Source: Canna indica
Lineage: Eukaryota; Streptophyta; Magnoliopsida; Zingiberales; Cannaceae
Direction: 5' to 3'
NCBI GenBank assembly: GCA_034359265.1
Contig: CP136893.1
Coordinates: 27,288,001 to 27,352,000 of the forward strand
DNA: 64,000 bases
This document shows, piece by piece, positions 48,032-58,190 of the stretch (positions are counted from its first letter, which is position 1; each line of letters starts with the position of its first letter). Below the pieces are notes generated by a model, which made no database searches, was not told the DNA's origin, and saw only the letters and a program-made list of their open reading frames with translations. The position numbers and the translations under genes were made by a program.

Positions 48032-50794
48032 TGACACACCCCAACTCAGGGTATACGTGCCTATACCCCGCAGCCTAAACCATGCACATGTCAACTCACC
48101 AAATAAATATGGAGGAAAAGAAATAACAAGTTTTATTTCAATGAAAAATGAACCAAAATAGAATTTATTTCAAGTAGCTCGAATGAAATGAAAAGTGCGG
48201 AAATAACATTTTAAGTTCAACATTTCAAAAGTCTAGATACAATAAAGTCTGAAAATAAATGACATAAATGCCCTCATGGGTACAACTCCAAATCAAACTA
48301 ATACAAGTGCATGACTACTATCAAAAGACTCAACTACGACCATAACTAGGACTGATATGAGATCATGCGGCTCCTCTGCCCTCGAGTGGCGCCAAGTGCT
48401 CCTTCCCACCTCAACAGTCAGGCTTTGCAAAATAGAAATCAAACGACAACAAGTGAGTTCAAAGAACTCAGTGAGTGGTTCTACCAACCCCCACAAATAA
48501 ATAGCACAGAGATAAGCAAGAATAACATCTATCTGTACAGGAGGTAAAGTCACGAAGATGTGACTAGCTAACAGGCCAACTAGCCACTTCCTGCCCGAAG
48601 GCAGCCAACACCCATACGGTGAAGAACAACAAGGCTAAGCCTACCATGCCCTAAGGCAACAACACATACTAGGATAATCGGGAAGGCCCTCCGAACTTAT
48701 CCTAGTATTTAGAAACTCGGGAGTAATCGGGAAAGGCCCTTCGAACTTGCTCGATGAGACGCGTAGGGACAATCGAGATTCGCCCATCCAAACTTGCCCC
48801 TCTAAGATATCATAGGAGTAATCGGGAAAGACCATTCGAACTTACTCCTAAAAGATATCACAGGAATAATCGAAAAAAGCCCTCCGAACTTATTCCTTAA
48901 CACCACCTCGGGGATAATCGGGTAGGCCATCCGAACTTATCCCACGAGGCTAAACCAGAACAATCGGGAAAGGTCATTCGAACTTCTTCTGCAAGTTCGA
49001 AATTTGCCATCCAACCTCCCGAGCTTAGCCTGCAATTCGGCTCCTCTACGAGCCTCTCCTTCATTCATAAAGATATGGCACACCATGACCTAAGTCATGA
49101 CTCTCCTACGGTGTCTTTGGGGTGATCCTATTGGAAAGTATCTCAACACTCCAAAACCCGACCCCAACTCCTAAACTCATAATGTCATGAACCCGTGTGG
49201 TTTTATTTCATGCATAATTTATAAATTGGTTTATAGCAAATTATGCTCACCCTTAACCCAATTTTAATTATGTAATTTAAATTTAGATCACCAAGATTAG
49301 GATTTTATTTTAGAGTTTTGTTTTAGCTTACTGTTCTGTCATGTATTGATGAATGTAAGTCGAATCTAGTCTCCAAAGTGTGTCCTATATTTCCAAACTA
49401 TATTTTGTGGTCGAAACAATAGGTTACATAACTATATTCACAGAAATACACACACCATAGCAAACAATCTAAAATCAGTACAGATTCATCATCTCAACAT
49501 ATAATTTCAGCAACATACAATTTTCAGCATACTAAGAAATTAAATTCGAAAATTAACAAAAATTAACTCCTAAATTCTCATTAGGAAAGAATACTAATCT
49601 CAAGATTTAATTTATAGAATTCATTCTTTTTAATCAAGATTAAAAAGAATCTACCTTTGCTTAAATCAAGAAACGAAACCAAGATTAAAAAATCCTCTTC
49701 TCAAGAATCCCCATGGCATAAATTACAAGATCTTGATCCTAATCATGATTTCTACCAAAAAACCACAGATTTAATCCTAAGCATGCAATCCACCTATCAA
49801 GAACTCAAATAGGTGAAAAGATCAAGATTTTCTTGTCAAGGAAACAAGAAGGCTCATTCGGGCCTTTCATCGAACACCTTGAGGGCGACCCCGGTTTCCC
49901 CCTTGGCCGAGCACCCCTAGGTTTACCCTAGGGCTGCCGAGCCCCATAGGGGAGAGATTAGAGTCTCCTCAAGCATAAACTCCAAGAAAACATGGCAAGA
50001 ACTCGAAGAACAATTCAAGAACGAAACATAAACACCAAGCTGCCAAGAATGCTTCAAGAATACGAATAAAAACCCGAAGAGAGAGGGTAATTCACTTACC
50101 TAATTGGAAAGATGATTGGAGAAGAAAATCCAATCGACGGCCTCTGATTTCGACTCCGAAATACGGCGGCTCAACCCCAAGGAAGAAAGAAGCAGGCGAC
50201 GGCTCCTCCCAAGCTGTCGGCTTCAAAGGGAAGGGAGAGGGCGGCGGCTCCACATGGAAGAGAGGAAGAAAAGGAGAAGAGGAGAAGAGGAAGGCTTTGG
50301 CTGGAGGCAACTCAGCTCTGGGTGACGGCGGCTCCAAGGGGAAAGAGAGGGGGTCGACTACTGGCTTGGCTGGCGGCTGGCTCCCTTTCTCAATACTTTG
50401 GGTGGCTCCAAAACAAGAGCCACAAGCCAAGTGGAGGGGGTTTTATACTCCCTCCTCAACCGTAACCCCTCTAAACCCTTTATCCAACCCGCATCCACCC
50501 TAAGCCGAATCCGAACCCGCTAACTTAAATTAACTTAATTAAACTTATTCTAATACAAAAGCAATGAATTAAATTCACCCACATAAATATAATTAACAAT
50601 TATGCACACACAACATCAAATTAAATAATTTTAACTACTCAAGCCTAATTTCATAAATTTTATATCCTACTTACCCAAGCTCGCAAGCTCGTACCGAACC
50701 ATGAGTCGACTCGGCTCGACCACGAACTAGTCCGCTAGGCTGGCAAACACAACATAAGAGAAAAATAATAAAATTAAATTTCTAGGATATTACA
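48032..50794 (-). repeat. 5' LTR of the Tekay-like element
   Basis: Pairs with 39645-42435. It starts TGACACACCCC in plus reading and ends GATATTACA. The tandem array is at 48655-48995. Confidence 0.9.
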
Positions 50795-50864
50795 TAATTA
50801 GTTAAATTATTGTTAATTAATTAGTTTATTAGGGTTTAATGTTAATTAGTATTATCGGTACGAG

Positions 50865-51010
50865 TCCATAGTGGACTTGTGCCAAAATCATCCACTGTGA
50901 ACTCGCGGCCAAATCGTCCACTGTGGACTCGTGGCCAAATCGTCCATGAAGGACTCGTGCTAGAATCATCCACTTTGGACTCGCGCTGGAATCGTCTATT
51001 GTGGACTCAC
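50865..51010 (+). repeat. Tandem repeat of about 27 bp in the CACTA element
   Basis: About five units of AATCGTCCACTGTGGACTCG type. Each unit contains the inverted pair GTCCAC / GTGGAC, so each can fold on itself. Confidence 0.85.
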
Positions 51011-51039
51011 ACCGACATCCATAAATTTAGAAAATAAAT

Positions 51040-52031
51040 TAATCATGACGAGTTGATACGTTTCACGTACGCATCGATGAGTAAAGTTTTAATTATGCAA
51101 AACCTTAGATCTGTTCTGGGGTTGTATGTTCGTGTAAATGAAGTAAATAATCTTTTATACGACGTACAACCCATGAAAAAAAGTATTTTTTGGGAATTGT
51201 CGTATTGGAGTTCATTACTGATTCGACATAATTTGGACGTCTTGCACTTTGAAAAAAATATGTTTGATAATATTTTTAACACTGTGATGGATATTTCCGA
51301 CAAAACTAAAGATAATGTGAAGGCCCAACATGATGTGAAAATACTTTGTAAGAGGTCTTAGTTAGAGTTGCAAGAGATCAACGGACGACTTCATAAGCCA
51401 AAAGCGCCGTATGTGTTAAATAAACAACAGATGAAAGATGTGTATCAATGGATCAAAGAACTCAGATTACCCGATGGATATGCCCCAAACTTATCTCGAT
51501 GTGTAAACATTGATGAATGCAAAATATCGGGGATGAAGAGCCACGATTATCATGTATTCATGTAGAGATTGCTTTCGATCGCGTTTCGAGATCATCTACA
51601 TGATAAGATTTGGGGTCCGTTGACAGGATTAAGTATGTTTTTCAGAAACATTTGTGTAAATGTACTTCGAGTCGAAGATATGTGAGCACTTGAAAATAAT
51701 ATTGTTGAAATCATATGAAAGCTGGAGCAGTTTTTCCCTCTTGCATTTTTTGACTCGATGGGGCATCTACCGATACACTAGGCATCCAAGGCACGAGTTG
51801 GTAGCCCCGTTCAATACTGGTGGATGTACTTATTTGAAAGATACATTACAATGATGAGGAATTAGAAAGATTACGGAATCATGAGTTCCCTAATTGGTTT
51901 CAAGCTTATAACACAAAACACAGAGGCGAAATAGATAATCAAATCTTTGAGTTTGCTAGTAGACCGGCACGACTTATACAGTGTTATAACGATTATTTTA
52001 TTAATGAATATAAATTTCATACACTTGAATA
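51040..52031 (+). pseudogene. CACTA transposase remnant (TNP2 type with DUF4218-like part)
   Basis: 51053-51361 reads KSIFWELSYWSSLLIRHNLD followed by VLHFEKNMFDN, a hallmark of TNP2-like CACTA transposases. 51368-51565 continues EINGRLHKPKAPYVL, LRLPDGYAPNLSRCVN and KISGMKSHDYHVFM. Sequence on to 52031 (ALENNIVEI- and PVQYWWMY-like text, later YFINEYKFHTLEY) belongs to the following DUF4218-type region, in broken frames. A stop lies at 51359-51361 and more follow. The N-terminal catalytic part is not in the window, and the Sirevirus LTR remnant cuts off the end. Confidence 0.8.
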
Positions 52032-52130
52032 TGTTGAGTGAATACCCACACTAGAAGGGGGGTTGAATAGTGTTGGGTGACTTTTAACAATCTTTCAATC
52101 TCTTTCAATTCAATCTCACATTTTTTGATG
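52032..52130 (-). repeat. Remnant of the 3' LTR, about 0.1 kb
   Basis: In plus reading it starts TGTTGAGTGAATACCCACAC and continues AGAAGGGGGGTTGAATAGTG, the inverted form of the end of Sirevirus LTRs in this window. The remaining 1.4-1.6 kb expected for such an LTR is absent before the purine tracts at 52140-52330. Confidence 0.6.
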
Positions 52131-52439
52131 ATGACAAACACAACATGAAATTTTATATAAAAGAAGACTCTAAGTATCATTTGTGAGTTTGAGTTAAGAC
52201 ATACACAATTTAGTTCACAACTTAACTTATACTCCCCCTATCAATATGCATATTATGCTTGTAACTCCCCCTATCTATATGCATCATAAAACAAATGTGA
52301 TCTTATATTTTCTCCCTCTTTTGACATCAATCAAAAAGGGCAAGAACTAAGACACTATTAATGAGTTCCATCATTAAAACCAAGAAAACTATAAAATTGA
52401 GTATCATCTACCACAATAGTCCTTCCTATCAATGTAAGC

Positions 52440-54865
52440 CTATAGAAGACAAACATCAATAAGTCGCAAAGCCCCATTACAAGGCAAACTAGTTCTTTTT
52501 TGATCTACTTTACACCCAGCAAAATCGACATTCGAAAAACCAATTAAATCGAAAGATGTATTACATGGATACCATAATCCTAAGTCAACCATGCCCTTCA
52601 AATATCTCAATATGCATTTGACCGCACTCAAGTGAGACATTCTAGGACAAGATTGAAACCTAGCACATGCATAAACACTAAACATGATATCGGGTCTACT
52701 TGTAGTCAAATAGAGAAGGCTACCAATCATACCTCAATATCGTTTTTCATCTACTTTGACACCATCTTCATCTTTGTCGAGCTTGATGGATGTGCTCATT
52801 GGTGTAGAATCTATCTTGGCTTCATTCATTCCAAACCTTTTGATGAGTTCCTTTGTGTATTTAGGAAAAATCATGCTCATCTCAAACTCTTCTTGCATGC
52901 ACTTTGCAAACCACTCACAAAGCAATTCATTAGTAGCACCAAATATTATATCATCAACATAAATTTGCATGAGTAAAATATCATTTTTATTATGTTTTAT
53001 AAAAAGAGAAACATCGGCTTTTCCAATGCTAAAGCCTTGATATATCAAAAATGTGAAAAGCCTTTCATACCAAGCCCTCAGGGCTTGTTTTAAGCCATAT
53101 AAAGCATTTTAAAGTTTAAAAATATGATTTGGAAACTCAAAACTTTCAAATCCGGGGGGTTGTTCAACATAAACTTCTTCATCGATAAAACCATTTAAAA
53201 ATGCACTTTTAACATCCATTTGAAAAAGTTTAAAGCCTTTAAAACTAGCATAAGCTAAAAACATACGAATTGTCTCTAATCTAGCTACGGGAGCATAAGT
53301 TTCATTATAATCAATTCCTTCTTCTTGATTGTACCATTGGGCCACTAACCTAGCTTTGTTTCTAATAACAAAACCTCCTTCATCTAACTTGTTTCTAAAT
53401 ACCCATTTAGTCCCAATCACGGTTTGTCCGCTAGGTCTAGGTACTAAGTCTCATACTTCATTCCTAACAAATTGATTAAGTTCTTCTTGCATAGCTATTA
53501 TCCAAAATTCATCTTCTATTGTTTTCTTAATATTTTTGGGCTCTACTTGAGATATGAATGCTACATATTGACAAATGTTCTTAAGTTTAGAGCGCGTTAC
53601 CACTCTCGTTGATAATTCTCCAATAACTTGATCCATTGGATGATCTTTAATCAACTGGTACCCTTTGAGGAGAGGTGGTAGAGCTTCTTCTTCTTCTTCA
53701 TCTTGAGGTAGAGCTGAGGATGTGGGTTCTTCATGTTGAGTTTCCTTATTATTTTCTTCCTCAACCTCTTTATCATGAAATGTAAGTTCCTCAAGTTTCT
53801 CACCTACATTCACAATCCTAATTTTTCTAGAAGAATCATTAGTTTCATCAAATGTAACATGCATAGATTCTTCAACAATCATAGTTCTACGATTATAAAC
53901 TCTATATGCCTTAGAACTATTTGAGTAACCTAGGAAAATACCTTCATCGGATTTAGAACCAAAATTTTCTAGATGCTCCTTAGTGTTTAAGATAAAATAT
54001 TTACATCAAAAAACACGAAAATATCTCACACTTGAGATTTTATCATTCCAAAGCTCAAAAGGTATTTTCTTAATTTTAGGTCTTAATAAAACATGATTAA
54101 GCACATAACAAGAGGTATTTACGGCTTCGGCCCAGAAGTACTTAGGCAAATTATTTTCACAAAGTATGGTCCTAGCCATCTCTTGTAGGGTTCTATTCTT
54201 CCTCTCAACCACCCTAATTTGTTGAGGGGTTCTAGGGAAAGAAAAGGTATGTTCAATACTCAATTCATCACAAAATTTGGTAAATTTTTAATTTTTGAAT
54301 TCTCCTCCGGCCATTATCACTTCTAATTTTCAAAATTGAAATTCCTTTCTCATTTGCAACTCTCCTAGCAAATTTTTTGAAGAAATCAAAAGTTTTATTT
54401 TTCTTAGCTATGAAGAAAACCCATGTAAATATTGAGAAATCATCTACCAAAATATAACAATATAATTTTCCACCTAGACTTGCAACATCACAAAACATTT
54501 AAAACAAGTGTGTAAATATTTTCTTGCCTATTTCCAGTAAACACAATATCATTAGATGGTGCACTTCTAATGATGCATTTAGATGCTTCAAAAATGACTA
54601 CATATTCATTGTCACATAATTGAGATATGCTAATCAAATTATGCTTTAACCCATCAACTAGTAAGACATTTTTAATGCATGGGTAAGGGAGTATACCTAT
54701 ATCACCAATGTCAACAATCTTACCTTTGATATTGTCTCCAATTGTCACATGTCCACCATCCTTACTTGATAGGGTTGCGAAAAGATTGATATCACCCGTC
54801 ATGTGTTTTGAGCAACCGCTATCCAATATCGATGTGCTTCTACTTGCTTGAGGATGCTTCTCCAT
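52440..54865 (-). pseudogene. Sirevirus pol: protease, integrase, reverse transcriptase, partial RNase H
   Basis: 54488-54865 is the protease (ILDSGCSKHMTGD, catalytic DSG intact). 54268-54498 and 54006-54263 give the integrase core (ILVDDFSIFTWVFF, IRSDNG, VVERKNRTLQEMARTIL), with a frame break in between. 53451-53882 is an acidic linker. 53109-53420 begins the reverse transcriptase (KWVFRNKLDEGG, RLVAQWYNQEEGIDYNETYAP, DVKSAFLNG). 52734-53048 carries the YVDDIIFG active site. 52440-52730 enters RNase H (YLTTSRPDIMFSV, VDFAGCKVD) and then degenerates, so the RNase H C-terminal half is lost. Stops and shifts separate the blocks. Confidence 0.88.
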
Positions 54866-54894
54866 CTACAAAATGAGAAGAGACAATTTTAGGT

Positions 54895-55262
54895 ACCTAA
54901 ATCTTCTTGGGTCCTTGAGTGTTAGTCATCTTAGGAACCCAAGTGAATCTAGCATGAGGGTTCCTTTTTAGTGCACAATCTCTAGCCATATGACCAAAAA
55001 TACCACATGAAAAGGAACTTCCATTGAATTTTCTTGGACTGCGTGTGTAAGCATAGAAGTGTGCATGCGCGTGATTGTTTGATGACTTTCTCGCATGTGC
55101 AACCCTATGCATGGCATTTTGTAGGGTTGTCATTTTTTCATTTAGCATGCAAAGTTCATTTTTTAAGTTTAGCATGCTATCATTCAAGTGCTCTACTTTA
55201 TCACTTAAAAACTTGTTTTCATTTTCCAACTTCTCGTTTTCATTTTCTAAGTTTTTCTTAGT
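54895..55262 (-). pseudogene. Sirevirus gag, C-terminal part
   Basis: Minus-strand reading after the insertion point. It has a Glu/Lys/Leu/Asn-rich coiled coil (LENENEKLENENKFLSDK) and a zinc-knuckle remnant SCGIFGHMARDC lacking the first cysteine. The standard Sirevirus gag end WVPKMTNTQGPKKI follows. The sequence resumes the frame left at 63160. The open frame's apparent start at 55409 belongs to the inserted LTR, not to gag. Confidence 0.85.
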
Positions 55263-55539
55263 TGTTAGCTGAAGGGTTCCTCCTTCATGCTTTATTCTCC
55301 TCGTGATTATTTTGATGATAACAAACCTATTTAACAAGTGTTTGAAGTATGAAAATTGTAGGATCAATGAAAGATATGTCAAGCCTATTGTCTCTCGATA
55401 AATCCTCAAAATAAATCAATGTGTGCATCCAAAATGTGGTGGATAGCATAGAGAATCCTTCAAAGCTAAAACACGCTGAACAACGATGCCGAAAATCCAA
55501 GCGCAAAATGAGGAATCAAAGATAAAAATTTTCAGCTTT

Positions 55540-55990
55540 GATTCGATCGACCGGACAGTTGACCGAATGGTAGTATGCATTGGCAGCAGCCAATTCGGTC
55601 AACCGAAGCAGGTGAAAATTTTTGGCTAATGCTGCGTCGGTCGAACGGTCGTTCGACCGACCGATGCCAAATATTGGCAGAATGCTCATCGGCCGATTGA
55701 TCGGTCGACCGGATGGAAAAATGCGAATTGCAGATCTTGGCATCTCTGAGCCGGTCGACTGATTGGTCGACCGTGCCAAATCCCGCAACAATCGGTCAAT
55801 CCGTCGGTCGACCAAATGGCGTATAAAAGTTGGCTTCGGTCGACCGATTGGTCGATCGGATTCGAAGTAGACATTTTTCTGTCAATCGATCGACCCGTTG
55901 GTCGACCAATCAAGGGAAAAACCTTACAGTAAGCCAGCGATCGATTGGTCGGTCAATCGATGATTCGACCGGACCATCGATCGGACATCT
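55540..55990 (+). promoter_or_regulatory. Array of short palindromes (GGTCGACC type) in the LTR U3 region
   Basis: Five exact copies of the palindrome GGTCGACC, with many relatives (GGTCGATCG, TCGGTCAACCGA, TCGATCGACC), in about 450 bp just upstream of the presumed TATA box. Short palindromic repeats in LTRs are known for Sireviruses. A role as enhancer or protein-binding array is inference. Confidence 0.6.
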
Positions 55991-56034
55991 GTAATGGTCG
56001 AAAATAATCCTGTTGACGCCCTGTTTCAGCTGGG

Positions 56035-56044
56035 TTTATCAATA
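56035..56044 (+). promoter_or_regulatory. Presumed LTR TATA box, mutated
   Basis: TTTATCAATA here against TTTATAAATA at the same place in the 3' LTR (62403-62412). The A to C change would weaken a TATA box in the LTR that drives transcription. Confidence 0.5.
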
Positions 56045-56818
56045 CTCCCTTCTAATCTTTTTTATGAATCTTCTCTCTCAGATTTTTGATGATAAAAGCT
56101 TCAAAGAGTGATTCAATTCCATCATCCAAACCTTCAAAGCGCTAAAGGTTCATCAGCTGAGTCTTGATCCCTTGCTGCCAATGGAGTTTTATTTCAAAGG
56201 GTTGATCAAGCTGGTTAAGCGCGAGAAGAAGAGGCGGTTAAGCGTGATAAGCTACTATTCCTCTTCTTGTAACAAGTTTTTATTTAATTTGTTTTTCAAC
56301 TATTGTATTTGATTTGTAGAAAGACCTAGATTGTTAGGTCTTGTGTGTGGAAGTGGTTTCCTTGTTGTGAGGGAGTAAAGCCACTTGTGTAAACTTAGTT
56401 TACTAGGATTAGTTAAGTTGTCCCTTAGGGTTGAGGTGGAAGAGTGCTCCTGATAAGAAGGTAGAGACTTCCGGGTGCGGAAGTGCCTTAGTTCGAGAGT
56501 GCAACTCTTCGAGTCAAAGTCCTCGTTGTAAGGGAGACTCGGATTAATCTAGTTAATTTAGTTTGTAAATCCTAAGCAGGGTGCTTAGGTAGTGGAGTAG
56601 GCATTGGGGCCGAACCACTATAAATCCGTGTGTTTGCATTGATTTACCGATTGTATTAATTGTTTTATTATTTATCGCTTTCGCATCAAAATCACTCAAT
56701 CGTAAATTGCCTAAACAATCTAAGTAAATGATTAATATCGAATTAGGCAAATAATATTAGAAAACACACTATTCACCCCCCCTCTAGTGTGCCATTTCAT
56801 ACAACAATTGGTATCAGA

Positions 56819-56830
56819 GCGGGTCTGTAG
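56819..56830 (+). promoter_or_regulatory. Primer binding site, initiator-Met tRNA type
   Basis: TGGTATCAGAGC two bases after the 5' LTR, an exact match to the usual complement of plant initiator-Met tRNA used by Copia elements. Confidence 0.92.
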
Positions 56831-56874
56831 CTTGAGATTTCACCATCTCTTCTACACCTTATCTCAATCCGAAA

Positions 56875-58190
56875 ATGGCACTAGAGAGTATAACATCTTC
56901 ATCTCCTAGGTTTGATGAGTCTAACTTTGGTCTTTGGAAGAGTAGAATGTATACTTTTTTAAAGATTCAAGATTTATGTGTATTTAACATGGTAAAAATG
57001 AAATATATTGAACCTAAGGAAAATATGGATTCATGGACCCAATAACAAATTAAAATGTTTGAGTTAAATGCTAAAGCTACAAATTGCATATTTTATTCTT
57101 TGGAAAATAATGTACTTGAGAATGTCATGCATTGTACTTCTATATCTAATGTATACAATTGTCATGCTACTATATCTAATGAAGTTCTTGAAGCTTTTAG
57201 TATTTCTAGCCAAAGAAGTACAAAGAGTCGGAAGAGAAATGTGATATGTCACCTATGCAATGAGAAAGGGCACGTGAGAAAGAATTGCCTTAGCATGAAG
57301 AACAAGACAAAACGGAGGTCAAATTCTTCCACTCACTCACTTGCATCAAGTGAGGCATCCTCACACCATGATCATGAAATCAACATCATGAACGTTGATG
57401 GGGAGGTATGTTCTTCCTCTAGTCATGATAACAAAAATGGTAGTATTAATTCATCTAGTTCTCATGATTTCCTTTATGATGAATTAATGGATGAATATAA
57501 AAGAATGTATGCCTTGCTTGTTAGAAAATATAAAGAGAACAAAAAATTGAAGAAAGAAAACTTAAATCTTAGTTCTCAATTGCATGATGTAAAATTAGAA
57601 ATTGATAAGTTAAAAACTAGTGTCTCAAATTCATGTCATGACACCTTAACTGTTGACACTCAAGATTTAAAGACAAAAAATGATATTTTAAAGAAGGAAA
57701 ATAGCATGTTGAAAACTCAATTGCATGCTTTACATAACTCCATGATTGAATTGAAAATGAGGTTCTAAACCTAAACAAGAAAGTGAATGAAGTGAAAAAT
57801 ATTTTCTCATTTAAGAATTTTAGTAGAAATGACTTTTTGAAAAAGAATATTCATGCCAATGTTAAATATCTGGTTATACATTCTACTCTTAGACCTCATG
57901 ATCATAAGAAGAAAAATAATGTGTTTAAGAATGCTTATACTCATCATGTTTCACATGTCAAGCATTCTAATAATAAATCACATGTCCATAGCAAAAATAA
58001 AAAAATTAATAGACATTATTTTTGTTACGGTGTATATGGGCATGCTATAAATGAATGTGCATTCAAGATGAACCCAAGTGGAGTTAAAATACTTTGGGTA
58101 GCTAAGCCCTCTAACACTCAAGGACCTAAAGCCATTTGGGTACCAAAGGTCCCATGCTTTTTTGTAGGGGGAGCAACCGCACAAGGGTAA
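56875..58190 (+). pseudogene. Gag of the pol-less Sirevirus-like element, internally deleted
   Basis: ATG 56875 begins MALESITSSSSPRFDESNFG and LWKSRMYTFL, the usual Sirevirus gag start, followed by FELNAKATNCIF. A TAA lies at 57043. Most of the UBN2-type capsid core is missing: SNVYNC is followed almost directly by VLEAFS and RSTKSR. A good zinc knuckle CHLCNEKGHVRKNC (about 57250-57290) and a Ser-rich then coiled-coil stretch (KKENLNLSSQLHDVKLEIDK) end at a stop at 57766. Another frame, 57783-58190, carries the second knuckle area (YGHAINEC, canonical first two cysteines not in place) and the gag end ILWVAKPSNTQGPKAIWVPK. Confidence 0.82.

Larger units (their letters stand above)
39645..50794 (-). 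mobile_element. Tekay/Del-like Gypsy element, 11.15 kb, minus strand
   Basis: Two LTRs of about 2.8 kb (39645-42435, 48032-50794) enclose gag, protease, RNase H, integrase and chromodomain remnants. A perfect duplication TAATT flanks it (39640-39644 and 50795-50799), so the CACTA sequence on both sides is one interrupted element. The LTRs differ by many substitutions and by a 17-bp block (GTCACGTGACCGGCCAG, only in the left one), so the insertion is old. The reverse transcriptase core is missing and a Sirevirus-type LTR lies in its place. Confidence 0.92.
55263..56816 (+). repeat. 5' LTR of the pol-less Sirevirus-like element
   Basis: 1554 bp, TG...CA, paired with 61666-63159. About nine differences in the first 170 bp by eye, roughly 5 percent. 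It contains the palindrome array at 55540-55990 and a damaged TATA-like box at 56035. Confidence 0.92.

Noticed and set aside
55540..55990. CRISPR-like look of regularly spaced short palindromes
   Set aside because: Units are irregular, overlap, lie within an LTR of a plant retroelement, and no cas genes exist here.
56817..56835. Possible tRNA gene fragment at the TGGTATCAGAGC sites
   Set aside because: These are retroelement primer binding sites. No cloverleaf or anticodon arm follows.
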